Source of the DNA: an uncultured Salinisphaerales bacterium
GTDB taxonomy: Bacteria; Pseudomonadota; Gammaproteobacteria; Nevskiales; CAJXLF01
NCBI GenBank assembly: GCA_913055805.1
Contig: CAJXLF010000009.1
Span: 1 to 64,000, forward strand
Length of the DNA: 64,000 bases
Direction: 5' to 3'
Shown here: positions 44,104 to 51,970 of the stretch, one piece after another
Layout: each line of letters opens with the position of its first letter
Numbering within the stretch: position 1 is the first letter of the stretch
The notes under the pieces: generated by a model
Databases searched by the model: none
Told to the model about the DNA's origin: nothing
What the model saw: only the letters and a program-made list of their open reading frames with translations
Position numbers and translations under genes: made by a program

Positions 44104-45270
44104 TTATTCCGCAATCGGCAGTTTCAGCGTGAAATTCGCGCCTCCGTAGCGATTATTCACGCATACCAGATCACCGCCATGATTTTCCATAATACTGCGG
44201 CACAGAGCCAGGCCCATACCCAGGCCCTCGGGCTTGGTGCTGAAGAACGGCTCGAATACCCGCGGCAGCACCTCATCTGATATACCGGGACCACGGTCAC
44301 TGACGGTAATTTCCAGATAGCCGTTTCGCTGCCGGCCGAGAATGGAAATCGTCTCGCCCACCCGCACCTCGCGCATGGCCTCGGCCGCATTGCGGATGAG
44401 GTTGAACAGCACCTGCTGAATCTGCACCGCGTCTGCCGAAACTTCCGGCAGTCCGGGTTCCAGCATGAACTCCAGGCTGAGCTGCCTTTCACGCAAGTCC
44501 AGCTCGGCAATCTTGATAAGGTCCCGGATCAGCACCTCTGGCTTGATGATCTCCCGGCTGCTTTCACCCTTCTTGATCAGACCCCGCAGGCGCCAGATGA
44601 TCTGGCCGGCGCGCTCTGCCTGCTTGGCGATCTTGTCCAGGGTTTCTACCAGCAGAGCGTCGTCAATCTTGTCTTGCCCGCTGCTCTCGACCAGCCGGCG
44701 GCAGGCATTGGCATAGCTGGCAATAGCGGTCAGCGGCTGGTTCAGTTCATGCGCCAGGCCACTGGCCATTTCACCCATCATGCCCACACGGGCCACATGG
44801 GTGAGGCGCTCGCGTACTTCCCGCACTTCGGTCTCTGCCTGCTTGCGGACGCTGATGTCACGGATGAGACCGAGATAAACCGGCCGGCCACTGATACTGG
44901 CTTCGCCCACCGCCAGCTCTATGGGAAAGGTATGCCCGTCCTTGTGCAGGCCGACCACTTCACGTCCGATACCGATAATACGCGCCTCACCTGTGTGCTG
45001 ATAGCGGTGCAGATAATCATCGTGTTCGCTGTGATATGGCTCGGGCATGAGGATATGCACATTGCGGTCGTACACTTCCTCTGCCTTGTATCCAAAAATC
45101 TTCTCGGCTGCGCGGTTGAAACGCTGGATCAACCCGTACTCGTCGATTTCAATCACGGCATCCACCGCGGCATCGAACAAGGTATCAAATTCAGCCTCGG
45201 CATTGAGCAAGCGCTGCTCGAGCGTTTCCAGGTTTTCGCGTTCTTCGAGAGTGCGTGACTTGTCTGACAT
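44104..45270 (-). CDS. fixL: FixL-type heme-PAS oxygen-sensor histidine kinase
   Basis: A soluble protein of 388 residues with one PAS domain (about 27-140), a HisKA domain and an HATPase. The PAS domain carries LMPEPYHSEHDDYLHRY and RIIGIGREVVG. His83 aligns with the heme-ligating His200 of Bradyrhizobium FixL, Arg89 with Arg206 and Arg103 with the oxygen-gating Arg220; the H214 position is Arg97. The phosphoacceptor is His174 in GLAHELNQPL. ATP-site motifs IRNAAEA, DRGPGIS and GLGMGL follow. It should be an oxygen-inhibited kinase. No membrane segments are present. An FNR box lies 42 bases upstream. Confidence 0.93.
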   Translation of the reverse strand: MSDKSRTLEERENLETLEQRLLNAEAEFDTLFDAAVDAVIEIDEYGLIQRFNRAAEKIFGYKAEEVYDRNVHILMPEPYHSEHDDYLHRYQHTGEARIIGIGREVVGLHKDGHTFPIELAVGEASISGRPVYLGLIRDISVRKQAETEVREVRERLTHVARVGMMGEMASGLAHELNQPLTAIASYANACRRLVESSGQDKIDDALLVETLDKIAKQAERAGQIIWRLRGLIKKGESSREIIKPEVLIRDLIKIAELDLRERQLSLEFMLEPGLPEVSADAVQIQQVLFNLIRNAAEAMREVRVGETISILGRQRNGYLEITVSDRGPGISDEVLPRVFEPFFSTKPEGLGMGLALCRSIMENHGGDLVCVNNRYGGANFTLKLPIAE

Positions 45271-45311
45271 ACCTTCAACTCAACCGGCCAAACTGTTTTT
45301 TAGGTGAAGGG

Positions 45312-45325
45312 TTGACCTGCGTCAA
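45312..45325. promoter_or_regulatory. FNR/ANR-type box between fixL and a helical-protein gene
   Basis: TTGAC-CTGC-GTCAA is a perfect palindrome with a symmetric T-to-C change from TTGAT-N4-ATCAA. It is 42 bases from the fixL start and 57 bases from the ATG at 45382, so FNR may feed back on its own upstream sensor. Confidence 0.6.
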
Positions 45326-45381
45326 GGCGCACTTCCACAGCCAGGAATAGCCTGAGTCACAACGGATATCACAAGGAATGC

Positions 45382-45840
45382 ATGATGCGCTTTCAAACCA
45401 CCCGCGAGTTACTGGACAAAACCCGCCAGTTTCACATTGAAGCCTCTGAATATCTGCGGCGGCTGTCACAGGCAAAAGACCAGAAGCGGGTAATGATGTT
45501 GCTGGATTACCTTGCCAGGCATGAACAGAAACTCGCCGAAAATGTTGAGCACTTTGAAGAGGACGCGCGACCATCATTACTCAATGCCTGGTTTGACGAA
45601 GCCCCGGAAATATCACTGGAAGAAGCATTGGAGAGTCTGAAGTTACATGACGGCCTGGATATGGAAGATGTCATCCGCCTGGGCATGCATCTGGGCGACT
45701 ATCTGATCTGGGCCTTTGAGTATCTGGCGGAACAAGCGGAATCTGAAGAAGTGCGCGACGCCTTCACCAACCTCGCAGGCATGGCGCAGGCCGACAAGAG
45801 GATTCTGGTGCGCGATTCCAACATGCTGCAGGATTTCTAA
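45382..45840 (+). CDS. Helical-bundle protein (ferritin-like in pattern), unknown function
   Basis: A protein of 152 residues with AAGGAATGC upstream. The sequence is almost all helical with Glu/His spacing in at least four helices (TRQFHIEASEYLRRL, DYLARHEQKLAENVEHFEED, VIRLGMHLGDYLIWAFEYLAEQAESEEVRDAF), reminiscent of rubrerythrin/ferritin-like bundles. I do not see a clear paired ExxH diiron motif, so metal binding is not claimed. An FNR-type box precedes it, divergent from fixL. Its 3' end overlaps the convergent GGDEF gene by 4 bases. Confidence 0.75.
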   Translation: MMRFQTTRELLDKTRQFHIEASEYLRRLSQAKDQKRVMMLLDYLARHEQKLAENVEHFEEDARPSLLNAWFDEAPEISLEEALESLKLHDGLDMEDVIRLGMHLGDYLIWAFEYLAEQAESEEVRDAFTNLAGMAQADKRILVRDSNMLQDF

Positions 45841-47210
45841 CCCGTTCCACCCGCCCGGGCATCAGCAATGCGCATGAGTTCGTCCGCGTCTCGACCATCC
45901 TGCGGCAGGAACGCCACACCGAGGCTGCGCGACAGGTAGAGCTTGTCGCCCAGCAGCGGAAAAGGTTCATCCAGCACTTCGAGGATTTGCTCACCCACGG
46001 CTCGGGCTTCCTCAATACTGCCCACGGAACGAAGAACCATTGAAAAATCGCCGCCACCCAGATAGGCGGCAAAATCTTCTGCCTGCAAACCACTGCGGAT
46101 TCGGTCCCCCAGGGTTTCCAGCAAGAGCTCCTCAATGTCGCTGCCCAGCGACCCCATCAGGGTCTGAAAATCGTGTATGTCGAGTAATAACAGGGCCATG
46201 GATTGATCACTGTCATTGCAGGCCTGCAGTACATGCTCATAACGGTCCTTGAAGGTGGCTGGCGTCATCAGCCCGGTCAGTTCATCGACACGCCGGGCCC
46301 GCTCGCGCGCCTCGCGCATGGCTTTTTCATCGCTGATGTCATCGTGGATGGAAATGTAATGACTGATGTCATCGCCGGTTTTTACCGGACTGACCGTCTG
46401 GCGGATGGTATAGAGTTCGCCCTGGCTATCGCGGTCAATGGTTTCACCGCTCCATACGCGGCCGCTGCTGATGGTGCGCCACAACCGGTCGTAGTAGCGG
46501 TAACCCTGTTTGCCGGATTTGAGAATACGCGGGTTCCGCCCCAGCACAGATTGCTCGTCATATCCGCTGAGGCGGCCGAAAGCTGCGTTCGCCCACAGGA
46601 TAGTCCCATGGGTATCGGTAATGAAGGCTGCATTACCCGCGGCACTCAGGGCACTGTAGACGAGTTGCTTTTGATGCTGCAGACAGATGGCTTCGCATAA
46701 TCGCCCCATACGCTTGAGCAGGTTCTGCATATCGTCGGCCGCAAGCCAGGCGGCCAGCCTGTTCCTGTCCGCATCACAGAACATCACGGCCCAGATCTGC
46801 TGGCGCCCCTGGTAATTGAACGGCAATGGCATGGCCAGTACGGCGGCCACCCCCTGCGCCTCAGCCGCCTTGCGCCAGGGACTGAAGCCTGGGTCAGTGA
46901 TATCCATCAACACCGCATCTTCCAGACGCAAGGCCTGCACCGAAGGCGCACTGCCTACAATGGAGTCATCGTCATGCGGCGGCAGACGGTGAATTTCCTC
47001 ATCCATGGGGCCACTGCCGGAAGTTGCCAGCGGTAGCATGATCTCGCCGCTCAGGTGCCGTTCCAGCCACATGAATTGCAAACCGAGCGCATCCGCAATA
47101 CCGGCGCAGAGATCATTCAGCACCGAGATTTCCGACTCTCCTTCAACGATGTGCTGATAGGCCTCGCCGAATACAACACTCAGACGCTCGTCAAACATCT
47201 CAATGGACAC
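45837..47210 (-). CDS. GAF-PAS-GGDEF protein with degenerate GGDEF
   Basis: A protein of 457 residues. There is an N-terminal GAF domain (about 10-175) with a C-terminal helix, a PAS domain (about 188-300; ITDTHGTILWANAAFGRLSGYDEQ) with a PAC segment, and a GGDEF-like domain from VDELTGLMTPATFKDRYEHVL. The active-site loop reads YLGGGDFS instead of RxGGDEF: the third G replaces D, and the E/D is shifted. Diguanylate cyclase activity is therefore unlikely; the domain may bind GTP or a partner. It ends abruptly after LMRIADARAGG. It follows a GAF-only gene with an 11-base overlap. Confidence 0.88.
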   Translation of the reverse strand: MSIEMFDERLSVVFGEAYQHIVEGESEISVLNDLCAGIADALGLQFMWLERHLSGEIMLPLATSGSGPMDEEIHRLPPHDDDSIVGSAPSVQALRLEDAVLMDITDPGFSPWRKAAEAQGVAAVLAMPLPFNYQGRQQIWAVMFCDADRNRLAAWLAADDMQNLLKRMGRLCEAICLQHQKQLVYSALSAAGNAAFITDTHGTILWANAAFGRLSGYDEQSVLGRNPRILKSGKQGYRYYDRLWRTISSGRVWSGETIDRDSQGELYTIRQTVSPVKTGDDISHYISIHDDISDEKAMREARERARRVDELTGLMTPATFKDRYEHVLQACNDSDQSMALLLLDIHDFQTLMGSLGSDIEELLLETLGDRIRSGLQAEDFAAYLGGGDFSMVLRSVGSIEEARAVGEQILEVLDEPFPLLGDKLYLSRSLGVAFLPQDGRDADELMRIADARAGGTG

Positions 47211-47688
47211 GCAATCCCGAGGCGATACCTGCCAGGTTTTCCAGCTTCAGCCGACAGCGCTCCGGCAGGTCGCGAACGCCCCGGTCGAGCAGGCAGATAG
47301 CGGCACGGCCATGCTCCAGTGTGAAGGGAATAGCCGCAAAAAAACGCATACGCCAGCCGGGTTCACCACGGCTACGATAGCCGCCCAGGCGTTTACGGGT
47401 ATCCGATACGATCAGCGGTTGGTCGGAGGCCAGGGCCTCCAGTGACAACGACATTTCCGCTGGCAGGGGATGTAGCGCGAGACGCCCGCCGCTGATCACC
47501 TGCCAGCCTTCACCCGGCCGGTGCAGGACAATACAGGCCAGCGCCACATCAAACATCTCCGCGGCAATTTCACAGACACCTTTCAGATGTTCATCTGCAT
47601 TACCTCTGTGTGCGACCGGCAGGGATGCCGATGCCAATCCGTCATCGTTTTCCAATAGATTCTGCTGAATATTGGTGGCCAGATTCAT
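47200..47688 (-). CDS. Stand-alone GAF domain protein
   Basis: From the ATG at 47686-47688, with GGAGAGAAA upstream, the protein has 162 residues forming one GAF domain (about 30-160): LKGVCEIAAEMFDVALACIVLH, FFAAIPFTLEHGRAAICLLD. A CIVLH Cys and several hydrophobics could line a small-molecule pocket. It overlaps the next gene by 11 bases, so it is translationally coupled to the GAF-PAS-GGDEF protein and may be its sensory partner. An FNR box lies 62 bases upstream. Confidence 0.82.
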   Translation of the reverse strand: MNLATNIQQNLLENDDGLASASLPVAHRGNADEHLKGVCEIAAEMFDVALACIVLHRPGEGWQVISGGRLALHPLPAEMSLSLEALASDQPLIVSDTRKRLGGYRSRGEPGWRMRFFAAIPFTLEHGRAAICLLDRGVRDLPERCRLKLENLAGIASGLRVH

Positions 47689-47749
47689 GATCTTTCTCTC
47701 CATGCGCTTATCGCATGGGCAATCTTCTGCCTGGCCACCAGGCACTGCC

Positions 47750-47763
47750 TTGATCTGTGTCAA
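47750..47763. promoter_or_regulatory. FNR/ANR-type box between the GAF operon and hsp20
   Basis: TTGAT-CTGT-GTCAA has one base changed (A to G) from the TTGAT-N4-ATCAA consensus. It is 62 bases from the GAF-gene start and 88 bases from the hsp20 ATG. Confidence 0.6.
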
Positions 47764-47850
47764 AGCGTCCCCGCTTTTTTGGTGCCAATTTATCTAGCGC
47801 CCGAGGAGAGCCGTGGCGGCATACCCGGATCATGATTAAAGGAGACTGCC

Positions 47851-48267
47851 ATGAATATGACAACCTGGAACCCGTTCCGGGAAATGGATGAACTGATGAG
47901 CCGTTACCACCGGATAGGTCTGAGCAAGGGTGACACGGACTGGGCGCCCGCCGTGGATATCAAGGAATCAAAAGAAGAGTACCTGATCGAAGCCGACCTG
48001 CCGGGCGTCAACAAGGATGACATCAAGGTCAGCGTGCATAACGGCGTGCTGACCTTGCAGGGCGAACGCCGCGTGGAGAAGGAAGACAAGGACGAGAAGC
48101 ACCATCGCGTGGAACGCTTCTATGGTCACTTCACCCGCAGCTTCAGCCTGCCCGAGGATGTGGAAGAGGACAAGATCAATGCCGACAGCAAGGACGGCAT
48201 TATCAAGGTTCATCTGCCGAAGGCGAAAAAAGCCAAGCCCAAATCGATCGAGGTAAAGGTTAGCTAA
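47851..48267 (+). CDS. Small heat shock protein Hsp20 (alpha-crystallin domain)
   Basis: A protein of 138 residues with AAAGGAGA upstream. The alpha-crystallin domain (about 30-125) includes PAVDIKESKEEYLIEADLPGVNKDDIKV, GVLTLQGERR, and RSFSLPEDVEEDKINADSKDGIIKVHLPK; the C-terminal extension ends KPKSIEVKVS and includes an I/V-x-I/V anchor. It holds unfolding proteins for refolding by other chaperones. Behind an FNR box, it joins the putative hypoxia set. A perfect 15-bp hairpin follows. Confidence 0.93.
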   Translation: MNMTTWNPFREMDELMSRYHRIGLSKGDTDWAPAVDIKESKEEYLIEADLPGVNKDDIKVSVHNGVLTLQGERRVEKEDKDEKHHRVERFYGHFTRSFSLPEDVEEDKINADSKDGIIKVHLPKAKKAKPKSIEVKVS

Positions 48268-48278
48268 CATGCTAATCT

Positions 48279-48317
48279 GGTACCGGAGGTTCGTTTCTCC
48301 TCCGAACCTCCGGTACC
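48279..48317 (+). terminator. Perfect 15-bp inverted repeat after hsp20
   Basis: GGTACCGGAGGTTCG (48279-48293) and CGAACCTCCGGTACC (48303-48317) are exact complements around a 9-base pyrimidine loop. It starts 12 bases past the hsp20 stop and lies 30 bases before the next ATG. There is no T-run, so it may be a transcript-stabilising 3' structure instead of a classic terminator. Confidence 0.55.
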
Positions 48318-48346
48318 TGCCGCCTTGATTGATGCAGGAGGACAGC

Positions 48347-48955
48347 ATGAGCACAACCAGCAAGAACCGGGCAGACCTGGGTGAAGCCCTGCAGGAAATG
48401 CGCGACCGGCTAGACGAAGCCAAAGGCAGCGATTTGCAGGACGCCACCGCTGTCAGCCTGGCCACCTCCACCCCCGAGGGCCATCCCTCGATTCGCACTA
48501 TATATATCTGCGACATACTGGAAAGCGGACCGGCGTTCTTCGTCAACATGGACAGTGGCAAGGGCAAACAGATTGCAGCCAATCCACAAGTCGCCCTGTG
48601 CATGTTCTGGCCGCAGCTACAGCAGCAGGTCACCCTCGAAGGCAAGGTGGAAGTATTGCCGGCCGAAACTGCCGATGATCTGTGGCGGCACCGCAGCCGG
48701 GACAGCCAGCTTGCCAGTTGGGTGTCTGACCAGAATCCGACCGAAGAAACCCGGGCCTCGCTCACCGTACGGCGTGACCAGCTCAAGGCCGATTTTGATT
48801 TCGCCTCGGTTCCGCGGCCGGAAAACTGGCAAGCCCTGCTGATACATCCGTCACGCATTGAGTTCTGGAAAACCGGCTGGCATCGCATGCGCCAGCGCAA
48901 GCTCTACAGCAAGAATGCCCATGGCGACTGGGAAGTTGAAATAGAAAACCCCTGA
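48347..48955 (+). CDS. Pyridoxamine 5'-phosphate oxidase family flavoprotein
   Basis: The ATG at 48347 follows CAGGAGGACAGC, giving 202 residues. The PNPOx split-barrel is recognisable: AVSLATSTPEGHPSIRTIYI, FFVNMDSGKGKQIAANPQVALCMFWP, VTLEGKVEVLP and a C-terminal PSRIEFWKTGWHRMRQRKLY resembling PdxH. It probably binds FMN and oxidises a B6 vitamer or another substrate. The identity of the FMN-contact residues suggests PdxH or a close relative; gene symbol withheld. Confidence 0.85.
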   Translation: MSTTSKNRADLGEALQEMRDRLDEAKGSDLQDATAVSLATSTPEGHPSIRTIYICDILESGPAFFVNMDSGKGKQIAANPQVALCMFWPQLQQQVTLEGKVEVLPAETADDLWRHRSRDSQLASWVSDQNPTEETRASLTVRRDQLKADFDFASVPRPENWQALLIHPSRIEFWKTGWHRMRQRKLYSKNAHGDWEVEIENP

Positions 48956-48970
48956 GAAGGAGCGCTGCGT

Positions 48971-49414
48971 ATGCTTACCTCTGTGCCGCACTGGGCAGCG
49001 TTTCTGATCACACTCCTGGTCGTCAGCATGACCGTGGGTCTGCATTACGAAACACTGCAGCGGCTCGGTAACCAGGCAGCAAGATGGAAACGCCTGCGCC
49101 CGCGCGTGCGGGTGCTGGCCCTCATCATCAGTATTCTGTTGCTGCATATAGTAGAAATCTGGCTATTTGGCCTGGGCCTGCACATGGTGAACTTCTATCC
49201 GGCGCTGGGTGATGTCAGTGGCACGCACAGCTTCACTCTGGGAGACGCCCTCTACCTTTCGGCCACCACCTACACCACACTCGGCTACGGTGACCTGGTA
49301 CCGCACGGCCCCATACGATTCCTGCTGGGCACTGAAGCCCTGGTCGGCCTGGTCATGATCACCTGGTCGGCCTCATTCACCTACCTGGAAATGCAGCGTT
49401 TCTGGAAAACCTGA
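48971..49414 (+). CDS. Two-helix potassium channel family protein
   Basis: A protein of 147 residues. Helices at about 8-26, 45-65 and 115-135 flank a pore loop with TTYTTLGYGDLVPHG, where TLGYGD is the K+ selectivity filter. No ligand-binding or voltage-sensor domain follows. It probably forms a tetrameric K+ channel; two ion-transport genes further along (MMPL, KefC-like) are co-directional. It begins 15 bases after the PPOX gene, with GAAGGAGCG upstream, so it may be co-transcribed. Confidence 0.9.
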   Translation: MLTSVPHWAAFLITLLVVSMTVGLHYETLQRLGNQAARWKRLRPRVRVLALIISILLLHIVEIWLFGLGLHMVNFYPALGDVSGTHSFTLGDALYLSATTYTTLGYGDLVPHGPIRFLLGTEALVGLVMITWSASFTYLEMQRFWKT

Positions 49415-49475
49415 CCGGTGTAGGCGCTTAACAACATAGCCGCTAAACTGTGCGCTCACTTGGGTGCCTCCAGCC

Positions 49476-51926
49476 ATGCGCAACTTACTGCTTCGATTCG
49501 TACAACAGATCACGCTGACCCGCCCCTGGATCAGCTGGATTATTCTCGCCATACTGCTGGGCACTTCCCTGTTCCATGCCCGTGACTTCAGGCTGGACGC
49601 TTCTGCCGACTCACTGCTGCTGCAGAACGACGAGGATCTCTTTTATTTCCGCGAAATCGTCAAACGCTATAGCGCCGACGATTTTTTCATCGTCACTTAC
49701 ACACCCGACGGTGACCTGTTCACACGGGAAACACTGGATCGTCTGAAAAGCCTGCGTGACGATCTGGCCGACCTGGACCAGGTGAAATCCGTGGTCAGCA
49801 TTCTGGACGTGCCCCTGATCGCCAGCCCGCCTGTGACCCTGTCCGACATTCAACGAGAGACCCGTACGCTGTTGACGCCGGACATGGACCTGCAAATGGC
49901 CAAACGGGAACTGACCACCAGTCCTCTGTACCGCAATTTGCTGATCGATAGCGAAGGCAGCACCACCATGCTGCAGGTAACCCTGCCGCGGGATGATCGC
50001 TATTTTGAACTGCTATACCAACGCCGTGATCTGGAGGACAAACTCCGGAGCGAAGGGTTGAGCGAAAGCGAGCAGGCCGAGCTGGATCGGGTCAGCACCG
50101 CCTTTACCCAGCGTAACAGCCAGCTGCAGGCGGAAAACCAGGCGCTGATAGCCTCGGTGCGGAACATTCTCAAACGACATGAGCGTCATGCCAGCCTGTT
50201 CCTGGGCGGCGTACCGTTGATCGCCTCGGACATGATCCAGTACGTGCAAAGCGATATCCGCGTATTCGGTATCGGCATCGCCCTGTTTCTGGTGGTGTTG
50301 CTGACACTGACTTTCCGTCGGCCGCGCTGGGTGCTGATTTCCGCCGCCATCTGTGGCCTGGCCACGGCCGGCATGATGGGCACCTTGGGATTGATGAACT
50401 GGCCGGTGACCGTGGTGTCCTCCAACTTCATTTCGCTGGCGCTGATCATCACGCTTTCCCTGGTCATCCACCTCATCGTCCGCTACCGCGAACTGCATGC
50501 GGAACAACCGGATGCCGACCAGCGCACGCTGTTACTGGAAACACTGCGCAGCAAGTTCGTGCCTTCCGCATTTACCGCACTGACGACCATGGTGTCTTTT
50601 GCCTCACTGGTGGTCAGCGACATCAAACCGGTGATCGACTTCGGCCTCATGATGGTCTGGGGTGTAGGCATTGCCTTCCTGCTGACGTTCCTGCTGTTTC
50701 CGGCGGGGCTGAGTACGCTGACGCCCGGCAAGCCGCAGCCCGTGAAACGGGATTTCACTGCCGGCATGACGGGCGCTCTGGCTGCTGTGGTGAATCGCCG
50801 GACAACTGCCGTAATGCTCGGCATGCTGGCCGTCGCCATCGTCATGGGCCTGGGCATTTCCCGGCTCAGTGTTGAAAACCGCTTTATCGACTACTTCAAG
50901 TCTTCCACCGAGATCTATCAGGGCATGTACCTGATCGATAACAAGCTGGGCGGCACCACGCCATTGGACGTGGTGCTCGACGCCGATGCCGACTTCCTCG
51001 AGGAAATGGAAGAGTTCCCCATGGAAGGCGTCGGCCTGACCGGCAGCAGCTACTGGTTCAACAGCTTCCAGCTGGAGGAAATCGAACGCATCCATGACTA
51101 CCTGGACGATCTGCCGGAAACCGGCAAGGTGCTGTCACTGGCCACGACCATGGACATGCTGCGCCAGCTGAACAACAACGAGCCCCTGGATGACTTCAGC
51201 CTGGCGGTGATGATGCGCCAGCTGCCCAACAGCGTGAAAGACAGTCTGTTCAGTCCCTACATGAGCCAGGACGGCAATCAGGTGCGCTTCAGTATTCGCA
51301 TCATTGATTCCCAGGAGAATCTCAACCGTGGTGAGCTGATAAAGAAAATCCACAGCGACCTGCTTGAAAAATTCGATCTTGCCGAGGAACAGGTCAATAT
51401 CACCGGCATGCTGGTGCTCTATAACAATGTACTGCAAAGCCTGTTCAAGTCGCAGATGCTGACACTGGTGGTGGTGTTCGTCGCCATTTTCCTGATGCTG
51501 TGCCTGATGTTCCGCTCGGCCAGACTGGCCTTTGTCGGCACGCTACCCACCCTGTTTGCGGCCTCGTTCATCCTCGGCCTGATGGGCTGGCTGGGTATTC
51601 CACTGGACATCATGACCATCACCATTGCCGCCATCACCATCGGCATCGGCGTGGATGACACCATTCACTACACCCACCGTTTTCGCGAGGAAATGGAGCG
51701 AGACCACGACTACCAGGCTGCCATGCGCCGCAGCCACCTGAGCGTTGGCAAGGCCATGTATTACACGTCCGTCACCATCACCATGGGCTTTTCCATTCTG
51801 GCACTGTCGAATTTCATTCCCAGCATCTACTTCGGGCTGCTGACAGGCCTGGCCATGGTGATTGCACTGCTGGCCAATCTGACGCTGCTACCCGCCTTGC
51901 TGATCAAGACCCGGGGATTCGGCTGA
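49476..51926 (+). CDS. MMPL/RND superfamily exporter
   Basis: From the ATG at 49476 the protein has 816 residues; an upstream GTG at 49464 would add four. Two repeats each have one helix, a large periplasmic domain and five helices: GIALFLVVLLTLTFRRPRWVLI and VVFVAIFLMLCLMFRSARLAFVG mark the second helices. The second repeat contains ITIAAITIGIGVDDTIHYTHRFREE, the proton-relay Asp pair of this family. It may export lipids or hopanoids; HpnN-like activity is not supported by linkage. Confidence 0.9.
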   Translation: MRNLLLRFVQQITLTRPWISWIILAILLGTSLFHARDFRLDASADSLLLQNDEDLFYFREIVKRYSADDFFIVTYTPDGDLFTRETLDRLKSLRDDLADLDQVKSVVSILDVPLIASPPVTLSDIQRETRTLLTPDMDLQMAKRELTTSPLYRNLLIDSEGSTTMLQVTLPRDDRYFELLYQRRDLEDKLRSEGLSESEQAELDRVSTAFTQRNSQLQAENQALIASVRNILKRHERHASLFLGGVPLIASDMIQYVQSDIRVFGIGIALFLVVLLTLTFRRPRWVLISAAICGLATAGMMGTLGLMNWPVTVVSSNFISLALIITLSLVIHLIVRYRELHAEQPDADQRTLLLETLRSKFVPSAFTALTTMVSFASLVVSDIKPVIDFGLMMVWGVGIAFLLTFLLFPAGLSTLTPGKPQPVKRDFTAGMTGALAAVVNRRTTAVMLGMLAVAIVMGLGISRLSVENRFIDYFKSSTEIYQGMYLIDNKLGGTTPLDVVLDADADFLEEMEEFPMEGVGLTGSSYWFNSFQLEEIERIHDYLDDLPETGKVLSLATTMDMLRQLNNNEPLDDFSLAVMMRQLPNSVKDSLFSPYMSQDGNQVRFSIRIIDSQENLNRGELIKKIHSDLLEKFDLAEEQVNITGMLVLYNNVLQSLFKSQMLTLVVVFVAIFLMLCLMFRSARLAFVGTLPTLFAASFILGLMGWLGIPLDIMTITIAAITIGIGVDDTIHYTHRFREEMERDHDYQAAMRRSHLSVGKAMYYTSVTITMGFSILALSNFIPSIYFGLLTGLAMVIALLANLTLLPALLIKTRGFG

Positions 51927-51970
51927 CACAGCCTCTGGCGAAACGAGCGAAGCCGCTATAGTCTGAAGCC

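Noticed and set aside
45382-45840. Hemerythrin or ferritin assignment for the helical protein beside fixL
   Set aside because: His and Glu residues occur in helices, but I cannot place a full set of diiron or hemerythrin ligands, so no metal role is claimed.
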